64,000 bases of DNA, from assembly GCA_958298945.1 (NCBI GenBank), contig OY282605.1, positions 110,108,267 through 110,172,266 on the forward strand. The letters are read 5' to 3'. This document shows, piece by piece, positions 11,026 through 23,600 of this stretch. The stretch is from Atherix ibis. Taxonomy: Eukaryota > Arthropoda > Insecta > Diptera > Athericidae. The notes beneath the pieces are model-generated. The model was given only the letters and a program-made list of their open reading frames with translations, did not search any database and was not told the DNA's origin. The position numbers were made by a program, and so were the translations under genes. Position 1 is the first letter of the stretch. Each line of letters opens with the position of its first letter.

Positions 11026-14000
11026 TTTCAAGAATCTATGCGAGCTATACAAAATTATCCAGTTTAAAATTACTTATATATTAATATCATACGAATTTTA
11101 TGATTATTTGAGTCATACGTTTTATAAATTTTGAGCCATACGTTTTTCCTTTTAGTAAAAGTGAAAAGTACATTTTTTATAGAACGCAAATTAGAATAGG
11201 CGTTTTAATTGAAAATAAAATTAATTTAAAAATAAATAAGTGGTTGATAATAAATTTTAATTTCAAGATTTTTCTTTCCAAATAATTTTATTCGAAAAAA
11301 TTATTTATATTTTTTTTTAATTTTTAATTTTTATTTTAAAAATATGTTGTTATAAAATAAATAATTTGTAAGCGAATTCAGTGGATTTTAATAAAGAAAA
11401 ATGGAAGAAAGTTCTACACATATTTGAGAAATTCCAAATTAGGTTTGAGCCCATTTTCGTTTTTTTCCAATAGAATTTTAAATAAACCTTGCAAAATACT
11501 ACTTCAACCATTTAGATAATATTTTAATGAATTACGGCTCAATAAACAAAAATTTATGTTCTTCGCCTTCTTATTTTTAACAAATAATCTTTTAGCAAAG
11601 CATAAACCCCATCATTTGATGCAATTACATTTGATAGAAAATATATAATTTATAGAAGCGAAAACATTTGTAAATAATAATAACCAATTTCTACGAATTT
11701 AGCTAATAATAATGTTTTATCAGAAATTTTTATAATAAAATGTGAATATTCAACATGTAAAAACTACTTTTTTATAAGAAGTTTTTGCAATTTTTTCAAA
11801 TATTTTCTAAATGCTATGAATTTTTGATAAAAACCTAGTAATAATATTATTTAATTATAGACAGATTGGAATTTAAAAATAAATCTTCCCTTATATATAT
11901 TATTCTGATTTAATTAACCAATTGGGTATTATCCAAAGATTCTTAGTTTATTCTTTTTATAATAGACGAGTATCTTTTTATCAAATATTTTTCCAATGTT
12001 TTCTAAACTTCCTCATTACAAATATTAGAATATGAAATTGATTTAATCGATTGTATAATATTTCAGTATGATATTTATGAATTTACTTTTTTCATTAATA
12101 TGATGAAGTAATGTTTTCATATGCTTCTACATAATAAGTGTTCTATTAAATGTATCCATGTAATGTATTGTAAGTAATAAGTGCATACTCATATTTACCA
12201 TATATTCAAATAATAAATTTATACTTATCCAAATATACAAATGTTCGTAGAAATGTATGAAGAAATTTGTTTGTTATAAAATAATATCCAAGGAGGCTTT
12301 GTATACTATTTACTATAGTACATTTTGAGGAATAAAACAGTTTATTTGCGTATAAATATATTTTCTTTTTATTATAAATAATTAATTAAAGTGAATAAAT
12401 TTTGAACACACTCATATAGAGACTATCCAGTGTAGTATGTATGTACATGAATATAATTAAAACTTTGTCAATATTTTAATAAATTCCATTTTTTTTCCAA
12501 TTTAATTGATGTACATTCTCTTTTTCTTTTCAACTCTGTACATTTATGATACTTATTAAAATTTCTTTCAATAATTTCTTTTAACGCAACACTTTTACTA
12601 AACAATGTACACAACAATTTATGAAAGAAGTTTCACTGTGTGAATTTTGATAGTCCATGCACGCTATTCTTGGACAATTGATATTTTATTTATTTAATAA
12701 TAAAATAAACCATATGTCGACACAAAATAATTTTCCAGTTTATAAATAACTTCGTTGGAAATTAAAACAAAAAATTCATTTCCAACGCATACGAAACCAG
12801 GTAAAAAAAACCAATACGAATAGTAACATTTTTACTGGTAAACTTCTTTGTCATGTTAAATCTTATTATAGTGTTAACTCATTGGTTGCAATAAAAAAAA
12901 TTGTTTTTTTTTTGTCTTTCAATGGTACACTCTTTAATTATTAATTTTTTTAATAACAGTATTTTATAATAGTTTTTTTAAAATAAGAAATTTAATTTAA
13001 AAAAATATACATTTTCGTTATAATTTTTTTTATGAATTAAATAATTTTCACATTCATCACTTATTTTTCCCAAATAAATATATCTGCAGGCGTTTAAATT
13101 TCCATTACAATAAAACACATTTGATCGAAAAATGAAACTGCTAAAAATATTATCATTATAATCGAGGAACCGATACGATGCTAATTATGATTTGTTAACA
13201 ATATATGTAAACAGAAACTGTTTTTATTTGTTCGGCATTATCGCGTACGTTTTAGAAATATTAAATCAATCTGCAATATTACTTACTGTGATCTTAACTA
13301 CATAAGTAAAGTTGTCTTCAATTAATTACTATTTAACGTGATTTAATCTCGTTCAATCGCACAATGTTAAGCTGTTTATAAACAACAAAAAAAAGTCACA
13401 CAGAAAATCTATTCGATTATGTTTCCCTCCCGTCCGTGGATTTACTCTTTTGACATTTCAATTTCAATAGTACATTACAAGGGCTGCGGCCAACTTCATA
13501 TCGCAACTATATGGTAGCACTAAAATACTGCCCTGTATATAAAAAATATTATTTGCAATTTTATTCTACTACTTAATATTATAATCCCTTGATTCTTGTC
13601 ATTTAAGATAGTTCTGTTATTTTTAAAGTGTTTCATTTATATTCTGCACAATTGTTTTTATTTTATAATAATAAATATTTAGTTAATAGTATTCTTTTAT
13701 GCAAACGTTTTTTTTTTAATTAGAATTTTGGAATATTATAAGAAAATGAATAAATTTATATATTTTTAAATATAACGAAAAATTTGATTTTTTAATTTTG
13801 AGAAAAGTTATTTATATGTTTTAATTTACAAATTACATTCATTTATGCTGTATTCTAATTAAAATTTTGCTTGATTAATTCAGAAAAACATTTATATGTT
13901 TAATTTTATATATAAAATTATTTATTTTTGCAATAATATTATTAAATATATAAAATTAATCATATAAAAATTCTAGAATCAATTAAAAAAAAACTTGACA

Positions 14001-14479
14001 ATAATAAAATTTAGTTTTATAAATTATACATTAAAACTTGGCAATCATGAACATTACTTAATTCATAAAAAGAAACCTCGTTCAATTTGAAATTTCTCTT
14101 AAATATTATTATTAGTTTTTCGAAAATAATATGGTATAAAAAATTTTAATTATTTTGCTAAAGAAATCATTTAAACGAATAATTTATTATTAAATACGCA
14201 CACGTAAATGCTATTTCTAAAATTGATTAAAACAAATAAGTTGATTCATCATATTATGCGATTGGTTTGTTTTTCCAAATTTTAGTGTAATTTATGTTTA
14301 TATATTTTTATTTTCTCAAAGTAACTTTACCAAAGTTAACTGGCCTAAACTTCAAAATTAATAATTTTTTTTTTTTAATATACATATATAAATTGCATTG
14401 ACATTTCAAATAAATCGCGCTAATGGAAATTTAAAAGACGAATTGTTATACCCTAATTAATCTATTACCAAATATATTT
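11026..14479. other. AT-rich DNA upstream of hyd
   Basis: Very AT-rich, with no supported ORF. The only compositional feature is the island at 13425-13540. Confidence 0.5.
13425..13540. promoter_or_regulatory. GC-richer island 1.2 kb upstream of hyd, possible distal promoter or 5' UTR exon
   Basis: A roughly 110-base island stands out from AT-rich DNA on both sides. It contains TATGGTAGCACTA, which resembles the fly core-promoter Motif 1 consensus with two mismatches. There is no ORF. It could be an untranslated first exon or promoter of hyd; this is inference only. Confidence 0.2.
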
Positions 14480-14675
14480 TGCATAAAAGTTTTCAAAATT
14501 GTAGTAGTTTTATTAGCTTTCAGCTGGTGTAACTATCAACTGGTCTTAGATGGTTGGTTTTAATGCTGTTGAAAAAAATTATAGTTAATTAGTGATGCTG
14601 TGTACAAAAATATTTAAAACGTGTTGATTAGTGATTGATTATTAGTTTGTGCATTATTGCTAGTTTGAGGATATT
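14480..14675 (+). promoter_or_regulatory. probable hyd 5' UTR / promoter-proximal region
   Basis: The 195 bases before the hyd start codon are less AT-rich than the surrounding DNA and hold a CAGCTG E-box near 14520. No clear TATA box or Inr can be fixed by eye, so the transcription start is unknown. It could also lie further upstream. Confidence 0.3.
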
Positions 14676-17600
14676 ATGTCTTCATTACAATTTGTTGTAC
14701 ATCCATTGCCTGGCACAGACGAACAACTAAACGACAGGTAAAAATGGCAAATGTGTTTTTTCATTCTTTTTCAAGTGTTATATTTTCCCATATATGGTTT
14801 CTAATTAATATAAAGTGTGCAATTTAATGACTCGGCAAATATTCGGTACAATTAAAATTGTTCTATTTGTTCAAATTTGCCTTAACGAAATGGATTCGAT
14901 TTTTGTGGTAATGGCGAACATGGTACCATTTTTTCATTGCGGCCATAATGGCTAAAAAGGGATCTGTATAATAATGCAGTGCATAACAATTGCGTCGTTG
15001 GCATTTTTTTAGATGCTTTCTCAGATAGAATACACCATTGAAATTTCTTAATTCGTATTGAGAATTTTTCTCTGCAAAAATTTTCAGCACATTTCGAAGC
15101 GTCTCGAACGGACAAAATCCAAATGTGTTGTCAGCGTGTAATTATTGGCAATTTCGTGATGCCGAGTATTAATCAGCTGCTGAACGAAATGAATTCGTAG
15201 AAGTTTCTCTATTTGGGCTTGTCCTGATATATGAATCTGAGGTCTTGCAATAAGGCAATTACAAACTCATTTCGATTAATTATTTGTCGATTATTTCAAA
15301 CCACAAAAAATATTTAAAATTCATAACTTCTGTATCTAAATAAATTGGTTTAAAAGTGATTTTATACAAAATTTCATAATAATGTTTTATGAACATTTAT
15401 GTGATCCTTTGTAGACTTTCCCATTTACAAAATTATTTTTTTCAAGATTCCTTTAATTTTTTTTTTGAAGTTTACCATGACATAGGGCACGTGCATTTTT
15501 TTTTCTTTCAATGTTATAAACTGCATAAAATTTGTCGGTGATTTTTGTGAGAAATATGATCATTTTTTAATCAATTTTTTTTTTTGTAGATTTCGAGAAG
15601 TAGCTGACAAGATTAATAAGTATGGCTCTGCGTATCCACCGTCATTCCAGTATTTAAAGGTTCCAGTTAAGCAATTAGTTATTGGACCAGCGCACTTGGG
15701 GCTCTTGTTCGAGGATGGGCGTGTATTTCGTGTTGCTTATACTGTAATACCGGAACGTCTTGATTTAAGTAAACAAGAACCGGCTAAAAGGTTTGTATGA
15801 CCACGTGTTGGACGAAAAAATTTAAAAAAATATAACTCTATTTAAATATAGTAGAGAATTCTACCAAAATCAAAATAGTGGAACTCGCGCAATTTGCAAA
15901 TATTTTATAAAGTTTGTTTAAATGTTTTTCGTTGTTATTCCGTTATAATTTGATTTTTTTTGTGTACAGCAATGGTGGTAGCGGAGGTGGAGGAGGAGGA
16001 GGCGGCGGAGGCGGCGGCGGAGGTGGTGGAGGTGGCGGAAGCAGCAGCGCTGGCGGAGGAGGAGGAGGTGGCAGCGGAAACAGTGGTACGACCAACAATT
16101 CTTCGGGAAATTCAAAGAATTCTCCAGGCACTTCCTCAAGACAATTAGCACGATCTCGTGCTCGAGTTATGCGTACAACTCTTCGCAGTGGTAGTGGTAG
16201 TCAAACTTCAGGTTCTCGCAGTTCTGGTGTAATAATTAGTGGTGGATCTTCGGCAAGATCATTAGTTTCCGTTCCAGCACCATTTGTACCCGAAGAACTT
16301 ATATCACAAGCTCAGGTCGTACTTCAGGGAAAAAGTCGTAATTTAATTATACGTGAACTTCAGGTGAGTAAATTAGGAAATTGTGTAGTGTTATACATAT
16401 AATTTCATTCGGAAATACGTTGAGTTCGGTTATAAACAGAAGTAATTTGTTATATCTAAACGTGCTTTAATTTAAATAAAAATTAAGAATATTTTTTTTT
16501 GTAATACAACCTGAATCGTCAAACTAGCAAATGTAGCCGAATGTGAATTTTAGGGTCATATAAAACCTATATAATAAAGCTACTTTTGAGTATATTAAAA
16601 ATTGCCTTAAAACTTTTATTCAGTTTTATTTAAAGTACGGAAAACAATTTTTCCGAAATTTATAAAAGAATAAACCATACAAGTTTCAACTAATAAGGAT
16701 AAGAACTGCATTACCGACACCAATAGTTAAATGATAGAATATTTCTTCGAAGTTGTAATATAATGTGCAATATAAAAATTAACTTGGATTTATTAATAAA
16801 CTAACTATCATAAACGCAATCTCTATAACATATCTTAAAGTTCACTTAATTTTAATTTTTTTTTTCGGGCAGAAATTCATGACAAACTATGCTTTTTGAT
16901 TAACCAAAAAAATAATTTACAATTTTATATTTTTAGCGTACAAATCTTGATGTAAACTTAGCTGTTAATAACCTTTTATCACGTGACGACGAAGAATTTG
17001 AAGATACTGAAGAAGGTGGTGATAATTATGTTCCTGAAGATCTTATATCATTGTTAGATAATGGATTTAATACCGAAAATAGTAGCGTAATTATTGATCC
17101 ATCGGATGGATTATTATCTGAAGAAATGTTTAATAACTATTCAAGCATACGCAAGTGAGTAAATATAATTCGAATGGGAAATTCAAAATTCGTCTCAATA
17201 AAAATATATCCATAGATGAAACATTATTCGTAAAACTGCTTTAAATTTAAATTATGATTTTTTTTACTAAGATTGCTTTATGTGAACTACAAAAGTTAGC
17301 TGAACTTGTTTAGTGATTTTTTTTTTGTTAGTGAAATTTAATAGTTAAATACGGATTTTCATATGTTAGAAATTATTCGATCGAAACAAATAAAAGATTT
17401 CCAAATTTTTATCAATTTTTAGTAGAATTAATAAATTGCCCGTCAAACATTATTCTATGTATAATTTTTGAATATTTTTTTCAGTATATATCTTAATTTC
17501 ACATAATTTGGAAAAGAAATGAGACGAATTTATTTTCCCAATGACCATTTTCTATTCTAAAATATAGTATTTTATTCTTTCCATATAAATTTGTCTACTC

Positions 17601-20600
17601 ATATTTAAATATTAACTGCAAATAGTAAAGTTATTAACTAAATTAGAAGAGTATTAATTATTAATTAATTTTTTTTAAATATTTTTATTAATTTAATTAT
17701 AATTTTTGTTTTTCTTTTTAAAATGCATTTTCTGCCCGCACATCAAATCTTTCCACCCTAATTGCTAATTTATGTAAAAATTTACTCATATCTTTTGCAT
17801 GCACATTTTCGTTTTTATTCCAATCTTATTGCTATAAATTAACTTTTTCATAAAAATTAATTTGAAATTTTTTGCTGCACCATACACTACAGTAGAGGTT
17901 TTTTTATGATTATTTCTTGTAAATATTTATGAAAAGTTGATTTATTTTTTTATATATTAGATTGTTTGTTATTTTTTCCCCTTTTTGGTTGATTTTTATT
18001 AATTGTAAATTTCAATTTTATTTTGTGTAATATGACTGATCCTTATTATAAAAGTAAACGGATAAACCATAATGGCAATAAAGTTTGCTATAAATACAAT
18101 CCAATCTAATCAACATGTTTACTAAATAAACCTGATTTGTTTATCTTAGCTGTCGTAGTGAATTTGTGCAACAAATTCATTGAAATTCTATTTTTTCGGA
18201 AATAATTTCTTATACTCGAACATTTTTAACATATTATACTTTTTAAATAAAATTTTTCATATGAGATTATAAAAGAGTATTTAATTATTATTAATCAAAT
18301 ATTTTTTTAATTTCTGTAATAATCAAATCCTTATTGTTTCAAATTACATATTTTTTCAATTGCTTTTAAATTACGCATTTTCTGCGGTTGTAAATAAGTA
18401 ATTTTATACCGATTAATCAAAATAAACAAATAAAGAGAAATAATACAATTACATCATCGAGAATGCAAACTTCTTAATCAAAAATTGTAATTGCTCTATG
18501 CCATCCCGTTGTTAAAGAACGGATGGAGGATAATTATAATAAAATGTATTTTTTCCACAAAGAACAAAATCGCACAGTAATGTTCGTGCGCTATTCATTC
18601 ATGGACAGGGACAGACAGGAAAAGGAACAAAAATAATGCACAATCGAAAAATTGAAAATACCTTTCTTGTTTTTGCTTGCATCATATCAAAACTAACTTT
18701 GAATAAATTGTTTCAATTTCCTGAAACAAGCTTGTTGTTTAGCCGTATACGCAGCGAACGAAATCAACAAAATGGGACGGCAGCGAATTCGGACAGTGGC
18801 GTAGCCAGATCGAATGGTGGCACATCAAGCGGCGGAGTAGCTAACAGTGGAAATTCATCAGGTGTATCTGCAGTCGATCGAGATGCATTCAGCAGATGGC
18901 GTGATAGGCAGTACTATGGTCCACGACGATGGTTTGCAAGCCGAGAAGAGTCTGGATGGGAAAAAGAAACCGGTTTGTTTTAGTTGATTCCTTTAATAAC
19001 TACACGCAATTGGGATCCTCCTGGTTGCTCTTATACGATCGATTTCGTAGTTTATACACAACTTCACCATCAAAATTTACATATAAGGTAATGGTTAACA
19101 CTAGAGTTTTTAAAATCTAGTTTTTCGAATTGGCTAAAAATTGAATAAACCCTACTACAAGAATTGTAGTACTACAAGAATTGTAGAAATAATACTCAAA
19201 ATAAAAATAGATAAATACGTACGTGCTAAGATAATTTTGTTAGTACGTTTAGTTTCGTTGATAGTAAATCTGCAAATGCGAAAAACTATCACTCAAAAAT
19301 AGGGCAATTTTCTTGTTAGTAAATTGCACAATAAATTTTTAAAATTTGCATATAAAAAATTGCTGTGTGCAATTCACCTTTAAAATTCTTGTTCCAAATT
19401 TACCTCACTACTTTTAACCAAAAAATAACTGTCACCACAATATTTGATGTTTTCATTTCGAATTTCAATCTAAACCATTTGATTCATTTTTAAGGCAACA
19501 GAACAATTCCAACCTTTTCACCTCAACAAATTATTAGCAGATTAAAGATAATATAAATAAATTTTAAAGTTAGCAAATTTTAGTAGACATCAAATATCTT
19601 TAATTTATCTTACACATACTGAATTTGTTGCTAGTTTTAGCGAAAGTCGAATCATTGTTAATTTAGGTTAAAAAGAAGAATAACTCGCAATATTATAGAA
19701 AAGTAAAACTTTGGTCTTGTTTTTAAAAAAAAAAACAATATTAAATGGAAATAAAGATATATAAATCGTTTGAAAATAAAAATGAAGACACGTCAAATAA
19801 TCGTATTGAATAAAAGAGAACTGGGTGGAGGAGCCTTTTGTGAAATTGGCAAAATGTTTTCAAAATTTGCATTTAAACAAAAACAAAAACTCGTGTATTA
19901 TTTATTAGACACAAAAAAGAAAGACACAACAACGGGTACACCATTATGGATATCGGACGAATTAGAAAATTGGCCAGAAAGTAAAGATTCACCGCTAAGA
20001 TTTTCGCACATCGCATGTCTTTACTCTGAATTTATTGGCGTATCCGCCAAGGGTGAGTTGCATCAATGGCGTTGGGCTGATACAGAAGCGTATAAGAATG
20101 AGGTAAAAAACAAACAACATATTCTATTCTAACCTATTCAATTTCGTTTTTTAACAAATGAAATATAAAATAATTATTTCCCTTATCCACCATATAAATA
20201 AAGATAATATAATAATCATCTCTCATCTATTATATACATAATTATTTATTATTGTATAAAATATTAATATATACTTTTTGTTTATTTCATTTTCATTTTC
20301 ATGGTTTAATTTGGTGGAAAAATAATTAATAATTGAAAATTACAATACAAAAACTATTTGGATAATTGAGAAGAATCCGATTATTCATCATCCGAAAACC
20401 ACTACATTAAATTTGTACGAGAAAATAACACATATATCGGGTACGTCTATACGATGCACTGTAGTTACGGAATCGAATCGCGTTGCCACATGGATGGATG
20501 AACAATTGGGCTATGCCGGAGCAAAGCTCGAGCACGCAACCATGGTGATTCCGGAATTTTCTCAAGAGAAGATTATGTCGCTGCACACATGCACATTGTA

Positions 20601-23600
20601 TACTGTAGCACGCACAGAAAGTAATTCATTATTTTGGTGGGGAGTTCTGCCTTTTGGTCAACGTAAACGGCTTTGGGAAAAATATAGAGCCAAAGCACGC
20701 AAACCAGTTCGGACTAGTGTCAATAATCCTGAGGTATCTGTGGGTAGTCAAGTAATAATGAAAAAATGTCCCATGTATCAAGTGGGTTCAATTGGTTTTA
20801 CTATTTCGAATGGGGTACCAAAAGTTGGACAATTGTTACATAGTGCATGGGACTTTTCAGAGATGTGTCGCTTTAAGCTCGTAAATGTTAATCCGGCAAC
20901 ACCAGTTGCTACAAACGAAAAAAATGGGATAAGTGCATTTACCACGAATGACCTTAAAGAAATGTTAAAGTCGAGTTCATCATCTCAATCGAGCTCATCG
21001 AAGCCTACTACGAATAGTAGTAATAATAAGGAAACAGCTGATAGGTTGGATATGCCGCCGCCCCCATCGCCTGCTTCAAGCACATGCAGTGATACTGGAA
21101 GTGTTACTTCCCATAAACGAGCAAAACGCATGGCACCAAAAGAGGACAATGACGTAAAAAAAGACGAAGAAAGTTGGCTGCTCAAAGATGTCGTATTCGT
21201 TGAGGATCGCTATGGTCCAATTGGAAAAGTGCTTAAAGTTGATGGCGATTATGTTGCTGTACGATTCCCAACCGCTACTAACAATACTGAAATAAAGGAA
21301 GATGATTGGCAAGAGTGTCGATTGCTTCGTCGCGATGATATTCAGGTTGGTAGCAATATCATTTTGTTAATTTTATTCATTCTGTCGGTTCCCTCTTATG
21401 CGGTTTAATCTGCCGCCTTGTATTAGGTAAAAATATTATTGTTAACATTCGCTATACTGAACAAACTTTCATAACAAATATTTGCTCGATTGTGTTTTTA
21501 GGTAATTAAGTCCGGAACAACATCACGCGGTCCTGATTGCTTCCAAAAAACACCACGAAAAATTGTACTTTTTTCGCCGAATTCTTCCTCTTCTGGTAAT
21601 ACTGGCGAAAATTCAAATTCTCAACTTCTTACATTAGCCGTCGATGCAAAAGGAATTCATGCAATTATGAAAATAGGCACAAAATTACATTATTCACTGT
21701 TTAATTTAAATAATGGTCGCCAAGAACAGGACAGTATATTTCCAACAGACTACAATGCTTTTATTGGCCATTCGGCAAATAATGTATCGTTGACCTGCGC
21801 CAGCGAATGCACTGAGAACAGTGTATTGGTTCTGCGAGATGGTAACGGAACTATTTATCCTTTAGCAAAGGATTGTGTAGAAGCAATTAAGGATCCACAA
21901 TGGTTAGATTTGCCTCCCGTTCGCGGAGTAGTTATGGCCACTTTGTCACTTTCGTCAGTTGGCGCGAATTTGAAATCACAAGTGGCTATAATGGCATTAT
22001 TGTCAGAGTCACAACTGCTAATGCCTAGAATATTAAGATGTGATCTTAAAGGTGTAATTTCTCTTCTTAGTCAACTGGATGGAGAAATGCGTGGTCAAAT
22101 CAATGCGATTTTGAGTGAACGTTGCGATGGCAATCGGAATATATTTCATGCTTGCGTATCGATGTGTTCGCCCACATCTAATAAAGATATAGAGGATAAG
22201 ATAACAATTCCGCCAAATAGTAATTCACGAAGTTCCTCTTTAAACGCACCATCGAGTGGATTGGATTGTATCAACGTAAATGCTTATGTGCATGGAAGTA
22301 ACCGTGAATCACGATCGGTTAGTCTACGGGAAATGATGAATCGCGTTGTACAAATCGATGGAGGTAATGCAAATCATCCTACTTCCTCTTCGGTTGATGA
22401 ATCTGGATTTATGCCCCTTTCTTATTGGCCTATAGAATATGACCAGAACTCGGGCGATGAAGACAATTTGACTGGGCACAATAATCAAACGGCCAACTTG
22501 TTGAAGCAATCAATTACTGGTAACACCTACATTTCGGACCCAGCACAACGACGTGAAAATGCCGGACATATTCTCCTGCAAATGTGCAATAATTCTGCAC
22601 TGAAACCGCATCTGCATCAAATGCTAAGCGCAAAGGATGCCCAGGGACAGACGCCGTTTATGTTAGCCGTTTCGTGCCGTGCTTATGAAGCTGGCAAAGT
22701 ACTCTTTAGTTCTATTATATCTTTGGCGAACGGTGACGAAACTATGCGTGATTCGATGATCTTTCCTTCAGGTTCCGCACCTGATCAATCGCCTTTACAC
22801 GTTATCTGCTGCAATGATACGTGCTCGTTTACATGGACTGGTGCCGATCACATCAATCAAAATATTTTCGAATGTAAAACTTGCGGCCTAACGGGTAACA
22901 ATTTTGAAGTTTCTCCTATTGACAAAAAAAAATTGATTTTCTTATTTTGCTTGGTTAGGTTCGCTTTGCTGTTGCACTGAATGTGCTAAAGTCTGTCACA
23001 AAGGACACGATTGTAAATTGAAGCGGACTTCTCCAACTGCATACTGTGATTGTTGGGAGAAGTGCAAATGCAAAGCTCTGATTGCAGGAAACCAAACAAA
23101 ACGTTTCGGACTATTGTGCAAGTTAGCAACCGACACGAATCTCGTAACCAAATTCAATTCGCGTGGCGAATCGATTCTTTTGTTTTTGATTCAAACTGTT
23201 GGCCGACAAATGGTTGAACAACGGCAATACCGTGCTACGTCGAGAGTACGTAGTGGAACGAGTAACAATAGAAAAACGCCATCGTCAGATGTTGACCCTG
23301 AAATGCCGGAATGTGATCTGGAGCCGCCACGATTTGCTCGCAAAGCACTTGAACGATTACTCATCGATTGGGCCGCAGTTAAGGCAATGATAATGACTGG
23401 TGCTGAACAAGAGCAACCAGCGAACATTAATCCAAGCACAATGATTTACGAAGACAATGACAGTCAAAATATTTATCTACAATCGCAGTACGGTACTACT
23501 CTGCTTGATAAATTTACCCACAATCTTTTTGTCAAATGTAATATGGAACCACTTGATATTCTGTTGACAACTCTAGTACGCGAACTTCAAAACGATTCTA

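Larger units (their letters stand above)
9620..11082 (+). repeat. imperfect direct repeats immediately flanking the mariner at 9670-11023
   Basis: AAGAATCTACAAGAG...GTCCAGTTCAAAATTA (9620-9665) resembles AAGAATCTATGCGAG...ATCCAGTTTAAAATTA (11030-11076), about 80 percent identical over roughly 50 bases and outside the TA duplications. Confidence 0.6.

Noticed and set aside
15918..16151. Polyproline, Leu/Arg and Glu/Ala frames overlapping hyd exon 3
   Set aside because: They are other-frame readings of the GGN repeat that encodes polyglycine.
18929..19120. A 63-codon frame after hyd exon 5
   Set aside because: It overlaps the exon in another frame and runs into the intron; the splice to 19909 restores family sequence.
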